From Adenanthera pavonina (taxonomy: Eukaryota > Streptophyta > Magnoliopsida > Fabales > Fabaceae), in the NCBI GenBank assembly GCA_026686845.1, contig JAIVEN010000015.1, positions 17,031,501-17,095,500 on the forward strand: a stretch of 64,000 nucleotides of DNA, read 5' to 3'. This document shows, piece by piece, positions 24,301 to 33,025 of the stretch (within the stretch, counting starts at the first letter, position 1; every line of letters starts with the position of its first letter). The notes beneath the pieces are model-generated. The model searched no databases. It was not told where the DNA came from and saw only the letters and a list, made by a program, of their open reading frames with translations. The position numbers and the translations under genes were made by a program.

Positions 24301-25097
24301 AGCATTTTATTAAACAAGTACAATGTATTTGAATGATCTAGCAATGAGAAGAAAGAAAAAGGTCCAGGAAAAAATATAGTCAACAAAATACATGGCATAA
24401 ATTTCAATGTCTTATAACAAATATACGACAAACTTATGAACTGCTGGTCATATATTAACAGATACGTGAGCACATAAACCATTAATCATGGGAGAAGAGA
24501 ACGTATATCATATAATGTAACTTTTTTGTTGTATAATATATTGTTTGTTGCAACTTTTAAATCAGAACATTGTAAAACATGCGGGTAAAATTGACATCTT
24601 TTGTTTGCTGATCCTTCAGTGCATTATGAATCAAGAGCAGCATTCAATTTAACTTGGTTTTCCCATAGTCGACAGTCCCACAAATCAACGGAATTCAACG
24701 AAATTGACTAATCGAGGTCCGAATGCAGCTAGATTGTTTTATAAAAGGACAAGTCAAGACAGAAATTAGTAAATATAACATAATATACTGAATTATGAGG
24801 TTAGTAAAGGCCAAAATAAATAACAAATATAATTACCCTTTCCGGTGTCACAGCTGGAAACACATAAACCTCACCCTCGAAAGAAAGAGTGAGCTCGCTA
24901 GTTCGGGACGTCGTAACAACTCTCCCATGGTTTGGCACGGTCACTGAATTAACATGTGCCTCTTCCAAGTCATCCATAGCATCGCCGCTAGCACCCCCAT
25001 CCTCAAATTCACCGTCGTCGTGTTCTATCGGTATTGGGGCCTGCACGTGTTCCTTGAATGGACGTGCCTGCAAAGGTTGTGGATTCACGGCTGCCAT
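6278..25097 (-). CDS. TIFY-CCT-GATA transcription factor, ZML class (GATA24/25/28-like), complete
   Basis: The ten exons in transcript order are 25097-24837, 22913-22827, 22737-22604, 21700-21590, 21451-21340, 12856-12797, 12437-12372, 12293-12219, 6628-6554 and 6343-6278: 1,047 nt, 348 residues plus TAG. Every junction keeps frame with GT/AG. Domain order is a TIFY domain (about residues 65-100), a CCT domain (about 120-160), and a class III GATA zinc finger with C-x2-C-x20-C-x2-C spacing, followed by GTLRDLSKGGR and an acidic tail ending SNPSDTDIDIPGNFD. This is the layout of nuclear ZIM/ZML factors, which bind GATC/GATA-type sites; Arabidopsis ZML1/ZML2 act in light acclimation and cryptochrome responses. 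The start is MAAVNPQPLQARPF at 25097; an in-frame ATG eight codons upstream is less like relatives. Introns 5 (8.5 kb) and 8 (5.6 kb) hold retrotransposons lying antisense to the gene. With no stop or broken splice site, it is probably functional. Confidence 0.93.
6554..6628 (-). CDS. ZML-type GATA gene exon 9
   Basis: The exon has 25 codons, including GEHLSNTLPLGIVHSSANDE. The acceptor is CTTCAG, the donor CAG|GTATTC and both ends are phase 0. The LPLGIVHSS stretch is conserved in ZML tails as I remember them. Confidence 0.88.
7318..7540 (+). repeat. Copia 5' LTR
   Basis: This is the direct-repeat partner of 11732-11954, with the primer site starting at 7543. It carries AT-rich promoter-like sequence but no TATA box that I can fix with confidence. 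Confidence 0.82.
7567..9022 (+). pseudogene. Copia gag-protease region, disrupted
   Basis: The reading starts MKPRQIPCQIG. A Copia gag signature (LNGSNYLQWSRNVLMFIHGK) sits near 7825, and a CCHC zinc knuckle C-EH-C-NKNG-H-TKET-C near 8500. The protease active-site motif WIVDSGATDH lies near 8790. Frames change at about 8010-8250, and stops occur around 8060-8110. The catalytic protease motif itself is intact although the polyprotein cannot be made whole. Confidence 0.85.
9065..9920 (+). pseudogene. Copia integrase region, disrupted
   Basis: The pre-integrase motif LLWHYKLGHPSFSYMKYLFP, with zinc-ligand histidines and a CDIC pair, lies near 9190. The catalytic-core remnants RSDNGKEYLSG and SCPYTPQQNGIVE lie at about 9545-9660. 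A stop replaces the residue after HSDI (9374-9376), and others follow near 9470 and 9730. Confidence 0.85.
10282..11700 (+). pseudogene. Copia reverse transcriptase and RNase H region, disrupted
   Basis: The reading shows CKWVFTIEYNADGSINRYKA, QLDVKNAFLN, LYGLKQSPWASF and an intact YVDD active-site box (10792-10803). RNase H motifs follow (DANWARSDTDRKSTTGY, KSSVEVEYRAL) and then the usual C-terminal tail. A stop follows AFLN (10561-10563), and further stops and frameshifts lie near 10585, 10700, 11025 and 11258. Confidence 0.87.
11732..11954 (+). repeat. Copia 3' LTR
   Basis: This is the partner of 7318-7540. It follows the purine tract and starts with the same unusual TATTG instead of TG. 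Confidence 0.82.
12219..12293 (-). CDS. ZML-type GATA gene exon 8
   Basis: The exon has 25 codons, from AISEDPSKANVAEGSNNH to NPGDE. The acceptor is TTTGTAG, the donor GAG|GTAGTC and both ends are phase 0. The next exon is 5.6 kb away, past a Copia element. Confidence 0.88.
12372..12437 (-). CDS. ZML-type GATA gene exon 7
   Basis: The exon has 22 codons, starting ETPLEVKPTIMEGELSGI. The VKP-x-MEGE stretch is typical of ZML tails. The acceptor is TTTGCAG, the donor CAA|GTAGAA and both ends are phase 0. Confidence 0.9.
12797..12856 (-). CDS. ZML-type GATA gene exon 6 (post-finger basic tail)
   Basis: The exon has 20 codons, GTLRDLSKGGRNLSVERSEL. The acceptor is CTGACAG and the donor CTG|GTATGA, both phase 0. 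It lies 8.5 kb downstream of the zinc-finger exon, on the far side of a chromovirus and a LINE. The homologous exon of the second ZML gene (57492-57551) has the same length. Confidence 0.92.
13903..15653 (+). mobile_element. RTE-type LINE, 5'-truncated, inside the chromovirus 5' LTR
   Basis: The insert begins within the region upstream of the reverse transcriptase (YKIAKRKERKSRDLDQV) and ends in a GTT/TTG-rich microsatellite tail after CCCCACATTGTGAGATAAGG. Such a tail and the terminal peptide RNDCIRRKVGVAPIEEKMV are typical of plant RTE elements. The shorter copy at 57935-58297 has the same 3' end. No target duplication is seen; 7 nt of the LTR are missing instead. Confidence 0.87.
14078..15624 (+). 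pseudogene. LINE reverse transcriptase, one frame with in-frame stops
   Basis: The frame opened at 14078 reads through GKAIGPDGIPIEVWK, QFGFMPGRSTTEAIY, DLEKAYDRVPRDVLW and HQGSSLSPYLFDLVLDVLTE. Stops fall at 14987-14989, 15137-15139 and 15410-15412, yet the frame is kept across them, so decay is by substitution. The catalytic FADD box reads FKDD (near 14850), which should abolish polymerase activity. The stop at 15410 replaces the tryptophan of HRLRWFGHV seen in the other copy. The upstream endonuclease is missing. Confidence 0.85.
15730..16690 (+). pseudogene. Chromovirus gag, disrupted
   Basis: It starts MVTTRNSTNPTDPSHQHQDP, has a short coiled-coil-like stretch (ASRLEALEELTAKVAALEA), then FPKFSGGDPRGWILNAEKYF and the Ty3/gypsy gag core (WDELVKALQEHYGP, YCQEFAKCIARF). 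Stops at 15937-15939 and near 16159 and a frame change break it. Confidence 0.82.
16683..17288 (+). pseudogene. Chromovirus protease region
   Basis: The reading includes the aspartic protease motif LLVDSGSTHNFIS near 16887, with the catalytic Asp-Ser-Gly intact. A frameshift near 17110-17290 separates it from the reverse transcriptase. Confidence 0.8.
17111..18495 (+). pseudogene. Chromovirus reverse transcriptase and RNase H, disrupted
   Basis: The reading shows PPKIRPYRYPHSQKSEIERQ, FIRPSSRPFASPILLVKKKD, CVDYRKLNSITMPEKHPIPN and MPFGLTNAPT. The catalytic FFDDIL box reads FFYDIL (near 17860), losing the first catalytic aspartate. RNase H begins at FTVECDASMERNGAILMQHN (about 18280). At least three frames are used. 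Confidence 0.87.
18656..20062 (+). pseudogene. Chromovirus integrase with chromodomain-like C-terminus, disrupted
   Basis: The zinc-binding part CATCQRKKYQNLAPAGLLQP lies near 18965, the core at DISLDFITSLPKFGGND and VAVDRLSKYTHFIAL, then IVSDRDSLF and TTYHPQTNGQTEVVN. The C-terminal frame at 19496-20062 carries the integrase C-domain (LSPRFFGPYKILRKIGKVTY) and a chromodomain-like end (LEPVQVLANRW, LLVQWANRL, ASWEDYDLL). Frameshifts lie near 19200 and 19430. Chromodomains steer insertion toward particular chromatin (family knowledge). Confidence 0.85.
20124..20578 (+). repeat. Chromovirus 3' LTR
   Basis: This is the uninterrupted copy. Its sequence around 20519-20537 shows the pre-insertion state of the LINE target in the other LTR. 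Confidence 0.9.
21340..21451 (-). CDS. ZML-type GATA gene exon 5 (GATA zinc finger)
   Basis: The exon has 112 nt. It encodes RRCHHCGVSENNTPAMRRGP followed by AGPRTLCNACGLMWANK: four zinc ligands with the 20-residue loop typical of plant class III GATA factors. The donor is AAG|GTTGGA, phase 0. Confidence 0.94.
21590..21700 (-). CDS. ZML-type GATA gene exon 4 (CCT end and linker)
   Basis: The exon has 111 nt. It continues MHRKNGQFASLKES and a serine-rich linker (PGSSNWDSTESIHQDCTPHS) up to SETL. The acceptor is GCCAG and the donor CT|GTGAGT, phase 2 in and 2 out. This exon was too short to stand out as an ORF and was found by continuity with its neighbours. Confidence 0.9.
22081..22104. repeat. 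(AT)n microsatellite in GATA intron 3
   Basis: A short pure AT run lies in the intron. It is a common plant feature with no evident function. Confidence 0.7.
22604..22737 (-). CDS. ZML-type GATA gene exon 3 (CCT domain)
   Basis: The exon has 134 nt, phase 0 in and phase 2 out. It encodes GIGGTPKRSNLSRRIASLVR and then the basic CCT core REKRKERCFDKKIRYTVRKE. The CCT domain contributes to nuclear localisation and protein or DNA contacts. A longer ORF overlapping this exon on the same strand runs through intron and is not the product. Confidence 0.92.
22827..22913 (-). CDS. ZML-type GATA gene exon 2 (end of TIFY)
   Basis: The exon has 29 codons: VQAVLLLLGGRDVPAGVPSV and onward to DESNK. The acceptor is TTGTAG, the donor is AAG|GTAATG and both ends are phase 0. 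It completes the TIFY helix. Confidence 0.92.
22914..24836. other. GATA gene intron 1 (1.9 kb)
   Basis: No exon is seen. A local direct duplication pairs about 23310-23450 with 23455-23580; both begin CCTTTATTTTAGGAAATTTT and continue with related text. At 23930-24190 a TATA-like TCTATATAAAG, an AATAAA signal and a pyrimidine-rich tail lie in the arrangement seen in plant LTRs, but I could not find matching ends or a target duplication. Confidence 0.4.
24837..25097 (-). CDS. ZML-type GATA gene exon 1 (start, acidic region, most of TIFY)
   Basis: The exon has 87 codons. It starts MAAVNPQPLQARPFKEHVQA, passes an acidic stretch (EHDDGEFEDGGASGD) and enters the TIFY domain at TLSFEGEVYVFPAVTPER. 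The donor is AGG|GTAATT, phase 0. TIFY mediates protein-protein contacts. Confidence 0.92.
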
Positions 25098-26207
25098 CAA
25101 TTTCCCTCCAAAACCCCACACGTCACGAACCGAAGCAAAACCAAAACCCCAAGTTCAAGACCTGTTTTATCGGTCAAACATCGTTTCCGTCGCAATTACA
25201 ATTACAAACTCTAAAAAACCCTTGACCTGAGTGTGTAAATCAATTTGGGAGTTCTCAGAAGTTTCGAGAACGAGAGTAGAGATGACAACGAAACATCTAT
25301 CCCCGACTGTAAGATGCGCAGGGCATGCTGCGTGTCTCCTCGAAGTCGAAGATACTTGAAAGTTCCGGTAAAAGAAAAAAAAAACCAAAAAAGGTACTTG
25401 AAAGTCAAAACGAGTAATTTGTCTATTAATTAATTAATAATTTGTAATTCTTTTTTCTCTTTTACATTTATAAACGACGGCGTCAACTTGTCGGAATTTC
25501 CATTTCGATGGAAGAACTATCCCCTGTGACCAGGTGTCGAGTACTCGGGAATCCGGAATCGGAATTGGACTTGGATCCACGGAGGTCAACGAAGATCCTC
25601 TCTGCTCAGAGATGTGATTGAACGGTTGGTGATGAAGACGGTAGGTCCGGATCCACAACTCATCAGTAGCTAGAATTCATTCTCTCTGTACATAGAGTTA
25701 CTATACAAGCACGTGAATGTATAAAAAAAAAAACGGTTTTTGAATTCGTCCTCCTTATTACTTGTTGTATGGCACTCATGTACAATTTTTTTTAATAATT
25801 TCTAGTATTCTCTTAGTAGTATGAGTTTCAATTAATTCAAATTGAATTATGATCAAATCAATACAGGGAACTCTCCCAAAAATATTTTGGATATTTATAT
25901 AGTTTTAAATATGAGATATCATGTTTAAGTCATTATAATCTCATCGACTAGGACTTAACTCTTATTGGTACATATATATTTCATTTGCAGAACAAATGTT
26001 ATTGTAGCCAAAAATAGAGATGGATTCAATTTCCTTCCGGTAAAGGATGTGAATTGGGAGAAAATTTTTATTTGATTCGTATAAAGATATAATTAACTTT
26101 TTAAATAAAAATATTACCATTTTAATCACTTTTTATAATTAAGTGTGACATATGAATCACGAGTATTTAAAAAAAGTAAACAGACACATATCTAATACTA
26201 TATGATA
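25098..26207. promoter_or_regulatory. GATA gene 5' UTR, promoter region and intergenic DNA
   Basis: This is the sequence upstream of the GATA start codon on the minus strand. An ACGT core (CACACGTCACG, about 25117-25127) lies just upstream of the start, but that close it is more likely 5' UTR than a promoter element. I cannot place the transcription start. The rest is AT-rich without a recognisable gene. Confidence 0.35.
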
Positions 26208-26471
26208 CTCTCCCTGATCCTTAATATAAGACCTTTTTAACCGAATCACGCGGATTAAGAATTAGAATTAAAACTAATTAACTATCTCGATTTCTCCGAA
26301 AATCCCAACATTTTTTCAAAACTACCCTTATTTAATTTCTTTCTTTTTCTCTTTAGATACATTAAATAGAAACATTTTTTAGAAATGTATAATAAATACT
26401 ACCTCGTATATTGTAAATGATCCTATATATAGGACTGGGACAAAGGATCCTATATATAGGACCGGAGGGAG
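26208..26471. mobile_element. Stowaway-like MITE
   Basis: The 264-bp stretch is flanked by TA on both sides (26206-26207, 26472-26473). It starts CTCTCCCTGATCCTTAATAT and ends TATATAGGACCGGAGGGAG, giving imperfect inverted ends of the CTCCCTCCG type common in plant Stowaway (Tc1/mariner) MITEs. Near the right end the terminal word GATCCTATATATAGGAC occurs twice. It is non-coding. Confidence 0.7.
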
Positions 26472-26473
26472 TA

Positions 26474-27599
26474 TGATATGTGTATTTTACTTGTGTATAC
26501 GGTTCCATCCGTGCCACTTTATATCTATTCATATGTTTCAAATTTTTATAGTAACATAAGACAATTTAAAGTTATTATAAATATTGTATGATTTAATTTA
26601 ATATTTATACTATAATTTTTAGATTATATAATACTCAATTTTTTAATAAGTAAATTTATTAATTATATATATAAATAATTACAAAAATAATATTATACAT
26701 ATAAATATTCTCACATTTATATCTTAAAATTTTAAAAATTACCATATCTTTCATATCATATTGTATATATGTACCCATATCAATATTTAATAGGATGTGA
26801 CTATGTGAATTTCATACATAGCATGGGGTCTGATAAATAAACTATGCTATTTATATAATATTTTATATTGATATTATCGTTATAAAATTGTTGAATATAT
26901 ATAAATGGAATAACATTTTCATTTATTTATAAGTTCATCCATACCTTCATAAGGCATTTTTTATCATCTCAAAATTTTGTCGATCAAGGCATGTATATGT
27001 CTGACATCTTTTTATGATAAAATATATTTCAAACACTCACGTTCCGCTTGTCAAAAAGAAGTTATAATTTCTATTATATATTTATAATTATTGCAGAATA
27101 ATTTCTATCTCTTTTTATTTTTTTAAAAAATAAAGATATGATAGTCATTCTATTTCTACAAAATTATTTTTTTATTTTATTTATATTTTCATTTTATTTC
27201 ATTTTGTATATCAAATTAATCTTTAGTGTTTCTTTAATGCATAAAATTAAAAAAAAAAGTAGAGTGAAACAAATAATTTTATAAACAGAAAATATCTTTT
27301 ATATTTATAAATAAAATACTGGAATATATAAATATTTTAAGAAATATTAAAAATTATATAATAAAAATTATATATATTTTGATTCGTGTGTATTAAAATA
27401 GTCAAAAGAGTGAGCTTTTTTCGAATAAATGCAAAAATTCTTTTTTTTTTTTTGACCAATCGAAAATTCATTTGTTGCGATGTATAAAATTCTGATATAT
27501 ATTAAGAAACATATGTAATCTATCTGTATATAAAATAATTATAATAATATATATCTAATATAATTTCTAATAATGTGTTCAATAGTATTTGATATATAT
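26474..27599. other. AT-rich intergenic DNA
   Basis: No coding, RNA or clear repeat signal is seen beyond simple A/T runs. Confidence 0.4.
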
Positions 27600-27601
27600 T
27601 A

Positions 27602-28183
27602 GGGGTGTGCACGGGTTGAGTTGGGCCAGGCTTCACTCCCAGCCGATGCTCGGCCCTTGCACACCTAGGCTAAACTGGGTCGGATACCGGGCCGGGCCGG
27701 TCCGATCTGGTACCACATAATTTTTTAAAATATTAAAAATAAAATAAAAACTAAATTTATGTATTAATGAAAAATTTTTAATTATTAATGTAAAAGTAGA
27801 TTTCTTTAAAAATATAATGTTATGATAGAAATTAATTTTTTTAAAAATTATAGATATTTACAACTATACATTATTTTCATGTAATATTAAATTAAGAAAT
27901 CAATTTAAAATTTTAAATAAAATTAAAATATCAAAACCTTATAAAGTTTTTCATAGTAATCAAATAATAAATGTATTATATAAGATATATAAAAAAAATA
28001 TTATAAAATCAATTAATATATACAAAATAATAAATTTTTTAAAAACATATACATATATATAGTTCGGGCCAGGCCGGACAAAATAAACCTAGTCTGAAGC
28101 CTGACCCGGCCCGAAATGAAGCCCGACTCGATAGGACCGAGTTGGACCGAGCCAACCAGGTCACGAGTTTATCTACACAGCCC
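27602..28183. mobile_element. Small non-coding DNA element with GC-rich ends
   Basis: A GC-rich start (GGGGTGTGCACGGG, then GGGCCGGGCCGGTCCG) and a GC-rich end (GACCGAGTTGGACCGAG to CTACACAGCCC) enclose about 360 bp of AT-rich DNA. It is flanked by TA on each side. Only about 8 of the terminal 9 bases are inverted matches (GGGSTGTGY). The base composition contrasts sharply with the surroundings. The superfamily is not assigned. Confidence 0.5.
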
Positions 28184-28185
28184 TA

Positions 28186-29464
28186 ATATATATCTAATAA
28201 TTTTGTAGGAATTCATGGCTTCTAAATAATATTTTGATTTAATATATTTGACTTGCATTAAATTTTATTTTTTATCCTTTTTTTTTATTTTTTTATTATA
28301 TTATTTCTTTATTAAATTTAATAATATAGAATTCATAATTTCTCAACTTCCATCCATACAAATTATGAATACTGTATTTTGTTTGACTCTCTTTAAAAAT
28401 AATAATAATTTTTTAATAAATATGGAAAGAAAAAAATAATAATGGTAAAGATAAAATAATAATAATATCTCAAAAAGATAGTAGGAGTTATGATTTTCTC
28501 TTTTTTTGAGATTTTTATATAAATACAAAATAATACAATATTTGTAAAAAAAAAAGAAAAAAGAAAAAAATTAAAGATTAAAATCTTATATCAAAGTAAT
28601 AATATGAAAAGAAAGTAAATCAATCGATCTTAATATGAAAATAAAAATAATAATAAAATGAATTTTGAGGATTTGGACCATTAATTGAATGATGTCTTTT
28701 TACCACTATAAATAGAAGTAGGAGAAGAAGGGAGGGATTAAAAAAAAGATGAAGAAAAAAAAAGAAAGAGAGAAGGGGAACGTTAGAGATAATAGAGAGG
28801 AAGAGAGAAAGGTAGAAGAGTAGAAAATGGGAGAGAGACGAAATAGGGAAAAAGGAAAAAGCAAAAGAAATGGAATATGAGAAAAGCAAATTAGTGAGAA
28901 AAGAAAAGAGTAGTTGGGAAAGAGAAATAAGGTATTAACAAAATTTATGATTTTTCTCTTATCTCATTTTTAATAGAGATCTTTTCGTATGTGACAACTT
29001 GTCTCCCTTATAAATAGAATTTATTCTTCTTCTTTTCTTCTCATTTATGCTCTCTTTATTGTGATTTATGAAATGGTCTCTCATATTCTTGATTATCTCT
29101 TTTAGAGAGAAATGTATTCTCCTTGTATGTCATTAGAGAGTCATCCTTATTTTTTTTTATCTACATCTCAATATAAATGGTTTTATATTTGAAATTCACT
29201 TTAAATAGTGGTATCATTCTTATTGTATATTCTCCTTTAATTTTTTATTTGCCATACCCCACACAAGTGGTATAATACTTAAAATTCACTTGGAGCAATG
29301 GTAATATTTTTATTGTTTATGTTTTTGTTTAAATTTTACATTGCATAATATAGCATAAATGGATCCAAAATTCAATGTTTTGTGAAGTGCATTTTTCATA
29401 TTGATCACATTTCAATAGGTGAAGATGCGGTGTGTGTGTATATATATATATATTCTAATTTTAT
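28186..29464. other. AT-rich intergenic DNA with a purine tract
   Basis: A 230-bp purine-rich tract runs from about 28700 to 28925 (GAAAGAGAGAAGGGG-like). The minus-strand ORF across it is low-complexity serine, phenylalanine and leucine and is not believed. A GT/AT microsatellite lies at 29423-29453. No gene is recognised. Confidence 0.4.
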
Positions 29465-29944
29465 ATTATTTTTAATATAAATTTTTTTCTTTCTATATTA
29501 CAATATGTTATAAGTATTATTATGATACATAATTATTAAAAATATGACCGATCATTGAATCGGATGAAGCAATGATCCAAGATTCAATGGTCGGACCGAG
29601 GTTGGACCGGTTGTGAATAAATTAATATATTTTTAATAATATAAATAAAAAATATAAAAAATATTTATCCATGATCATAAAATTAACATTTATTCTAGGA
29701 TAAAAAGTAAATTTAATAATATATAGAAAATTAAAAATATTATTAATAAGTTTTATAACCTAACATTAAAATCTAAACAAGTTAATATTCATCTATAATT
29801 ATATTTTGAATTCAAAATAGTCAATTGATATTCCATTTTCATATTATTTGTTAAGTAAATTTATCATTATTAATAATTATATATCATAATAATACTTATA
29901 ACATATTGTAATATAGAAATAAAAAATTTTATATTAAAAATAAT
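29465..29944. repeat. Long inverted repeat (75-bp arms), MITE-like hairpin
   Basis: The arm 29465-29539 is the reverse complement of 29869-29944 with about three mismatches by eye. It contains CTATATTACAATATGTTATA and then AGTATTATTATGATA. The loop of about 330 bp holds GC-richer words (GGTCGGACCGAGGTTGGACC). A transcript would fold into a long hairpin. No coding capacity is seen. Confidence 0.7.
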
Positions 29945-30562
29945 GTTACTTAGTACTAAAAAAAAGTTATTTTATTTTTAAAAAATATTTAAAAAAATTT
30001 TTTAAAAAAAGGTACAGACCGGTTCAACCAGGTTTTGTACCTATTTTTGACCGATTCGACTAATTTGCACCGGTTCTGAAAAATCCCGGTCTGTATCTAT
30101 GCTCGGATCAGACTAGGGGCTGATTCCCGGTCGGATCAGTCAAACCAGTTGATCTGATCTGATTTTTTCTTTATGGATATTTTCATAGGTCCCAAATTCC
30201 AATATTTTGTAAAGTGTTGGAGACAAAATACTTGCACCTCTCTATATGACTATTAGCCTTTGATTTGGTTTCGTCATCTCTTAAAGAAACAATTTTATGG
30301 GGTTAGGTTAGTAGATTGGCTCATTCTTTTTGACCCATGGGTTTATGTTTGATTATCATATAGCTTGGGAATCGTTAAGTGCAAAATTTAGTTTTTCTTT
30401 ATGGAACTAATTTGGGTAAAGGAACAACTTCTTAGTTGCAGAGCCATGATGTGGACGAGTTGATATTTAGTTACAAAGCCATGATATGTGTTTAACTTTA
30501 AAGGAATAGATAAGATTGATGCATCCTTTTTAATTATTAGTTTGACTCATTGGTTTACATAT
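29945..30562. other. Intergenic DNA with ACCGG-rich segment
   Basis: The words ACAGACCGGTTCAACCAGG and CCCGGTCGGATCAGTC (about 30014-30150) resemble the loop of the preceding hairpin, so a related element may extend to here. No gene is seen. Confidence 0.35.
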
Positions 30563-32253
30563 AAAAATAATACTTTTATGGCGGACCCCAATTGCATGTG
30601 TCAAGGGCATCATGTTATCAATTTTTTTTTATAGATTTTGAAATCTGTTGGTGTCACTCCAATTACTTTGATGACACCTTGTCGTGAAGTTACGAAACAC
30701 TTCGAAAATATTAGGGCAAAAAGGGCATGTTTGGTGCAGTTTTTAAAAATAATTTTTTTAGTTTTAAAAATAGAAAAATAAAAAAACTCATATGGTAAAT
30801 TTATTTTTTATAAATTATTTTGAGAAACAAAAAAATAAAAGAACAGAAAACTTATAACATCTTTAAGTTATTTTGTAGTTTTTATTATAAAAAAAATGTA
30901 AAAAATACCGACCTCATTAATGGTAAAGTTATAAATTTTGAATAACTCATTTATTACTCACTAGTTATGATTTTGAGAACAATCATTCAAACAGATTTTT
31001 TTATTTTTTTATTTTTAAAATTTATTCTCAAAAACAGTTTTACAAAACTATTTTAAGAACAAAAAATAAAAAATATTATCAAACATGTCCTTAATTTTGG
31101 TCGTTTCCATCTTTTTGCTTTGCTACTGTGATTGCTTCCGGTGCGTGTGGCATTTGTGTGGAGATCTGCTAAGAACAATGCACTTTTGTCGCTGCTAGTA
31201 GCAGACATTATAGGGGAAAACTCCAACAATCACGTCTTACGCGAGAGACGGCCAGCAACTGATATGTATGCTAATTTAAATCTTCTTTATTGCAAATATG
31301 TGTGGTATTGTGATTTGGTTTTGTCATTATTATGTTTATAAATATTTAATTTTAGAGTACATGTCTTGTGAGACTTTTAAGTCTCCACTTATACTTAAGT
31401 TAATTGATTTATGATCTGAGACTTTTAAGTATTCATAGTTATACTAATTGAATTGTTTGAATGTTTTTTTTTTTGAAAAATTATTTTTGAGATCCTATAT
31501 ATTTTTATGAAAAATAAATAAAAAGAGATTTTTTTAAATCACAATAATAAAATGTTCTCTTAAATTTTAAAAGGTTAAATATTTATCTTAAATAAAATAA
31601 TTTTTCCAAAAACAACTTCATCGTTTAGAGTTATCTTGTGTAAGGTTTTGGAAACCTTCGCGGGACTATCAATTAAATAGTTATTGGGTAAAATTTTAGA
31701 ATTTTTGCAAGGTTGCCAATGAAAATAATAATAATAATAATAATAAATTAATTTTCTTAAATAGATACTTTGCATTTTTTCAAATTAAAAAATATAAACC
31801 CATTTAAAAATATTAAAAATATTTTCTTTTAGTATAATTTCTCCCTTAAAAAAAATATCAACCAATTGACACGCATTTTTAACTTTGAACCACGTGGACT
31901 TTAATCCCTATCACAGAATACGTAAGCCCTAAACTTTCATGTTAGATCAAGTATGTCTTTGTAAATAAATTTATTTTTTATTATTTAATTATTTTTCTAT
32001 GTATGTTTTATAAAGATAATTAAAATAATATTACGACCACATTAATTTTGCATAATTAATTTAGGATAACCATTTTTATATATGAATGGGTGTTATGGGG
32101 TGTCTAACACCTTTCCCATAAAGCAATTGACTCCCAAACCCATTTTATTTTGTGAACCCTCATTTCTTTTTCAAAAATTTTTCAAAATTCCTCTTTTAAA
32201 AATTTTGGTGGCGACTTTACTTGTTTTGATTTTCCAACAATATGGGTGTAACA
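30563..32253 (+). repeat. Left LTR-like copy (A) of the Tat/Ogre-like family
   Basis: It matches 54354-55675 over most of its length, for example TATGGCGGACCCCAATT, TTTGATGACACCTTG and CGTGAAGTTACGAAACACTTC. Its end (GGTGTCTAACACCTTTCCC, TTTTGGTGGCGACT, GGGTGTAACA) is also shared with the solo LTR ending at 51939. It contains a 377-bp insertion (30714-31090) absent from the other copy. Confidence 0.65.
30714..31090. mobile_element. MITE inside LTR copy A, TTA target duplication
   Basis: The element starts GGGCAAAAAGGGCATGTTTG and ends TATCAAACATGTCC, so the inner parts form an inverted pair (GGCATGTTTG / CAAACATGTCC). TTA flanks both sides (30711-30713, 31091-31093). The homologous copy near 54503-54520 reads AAATATTAATTTG without the insert, i.e. 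an empty site with one TTA. A 3-bp TTA duplication fits PIF/Harbinger-type MITEs. Confidence 0.7.
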
Positions 32254-33025
32254 ATTTGGCAACTCTACTAATAACATTTTGAGAGTCAAGCCTATTTGAG
32301 TTAATTTTGCAAAAATTTGTAGTCTTGTTTTTATTTTGATTACCTGTCCTCTTGTGTCTTTTTAATGTCATTTGTCTCACATGGTTAGAGTATATAATAT
32401 GATTTTATTTTTATCACTATATGTTTTATTCTTTTATTATTTGAATAATGTATTTGTCATATATTACCTAATTATATATTTCTTATTCTCTTATTGCTAT
32501 CTGCTTAGTAGATTAAGATTGGGTAGCTTGTAAGATCTAGGTATCTGTGTTCTCTTCACACACTAAGTACTTACACATTCTCCGTACACATATTTTGAGC
32601 TCTATATCCAGGTCTGTGAGTATCTCAGGCTAACAAAGTTTGTAATGATTTCCCTATATGAGGTTATTATTAAGACTTTGTCTATGTTGTCACCCATTTT
32701 GCAAAGTTGGTTTATGTGGAACTTCTAAGCTTTCAATGGATCAAATTTACTAATGGGATCTTCACCTTTATGTTGAGAGCAGTTTGGAGACCTTCTTAGG
32801 GCAATAGACCAACCCTAAAAACTAACACATTGATAGATAAACCCTAATAACTAACCAGTTAGCTAGAACTTAAATTTCTTAGAGTTAGATATCACTATAA
32901 CCTAGGGCCTATCCCACAATAGGATAAAAGGACAACATATTCTTCTCTTTGTCATAGCATATCATTATTGAAAACAAACATAAAAAAGGGTGACACACTG
33001 TTACCTTGTTGCCAAAGTGTGTATC
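32254..33025 (+). other. Internal leader-like region of the Tat/Ogre-like element
   Basis: It begins with the decayed primer-site-like word and holds no ORF of note. It ends with GTATC, the left target duplication of the next element. Confidence 0.4.

Noticed and set aside
24889..25230. Plus-strand ORFs of 86 and 113 codons opposite GATA exon 1
   Set aside because: They are antisense shadows of the conserved exon 1.
28620..28889. Minus-strand ORF of Ser/Phe/Leu resembling a membrane protein
   Set aside because: It is the complement of a purine tract (GAAAGAGAG-type); hydrophobicity comes from T-rich codons.
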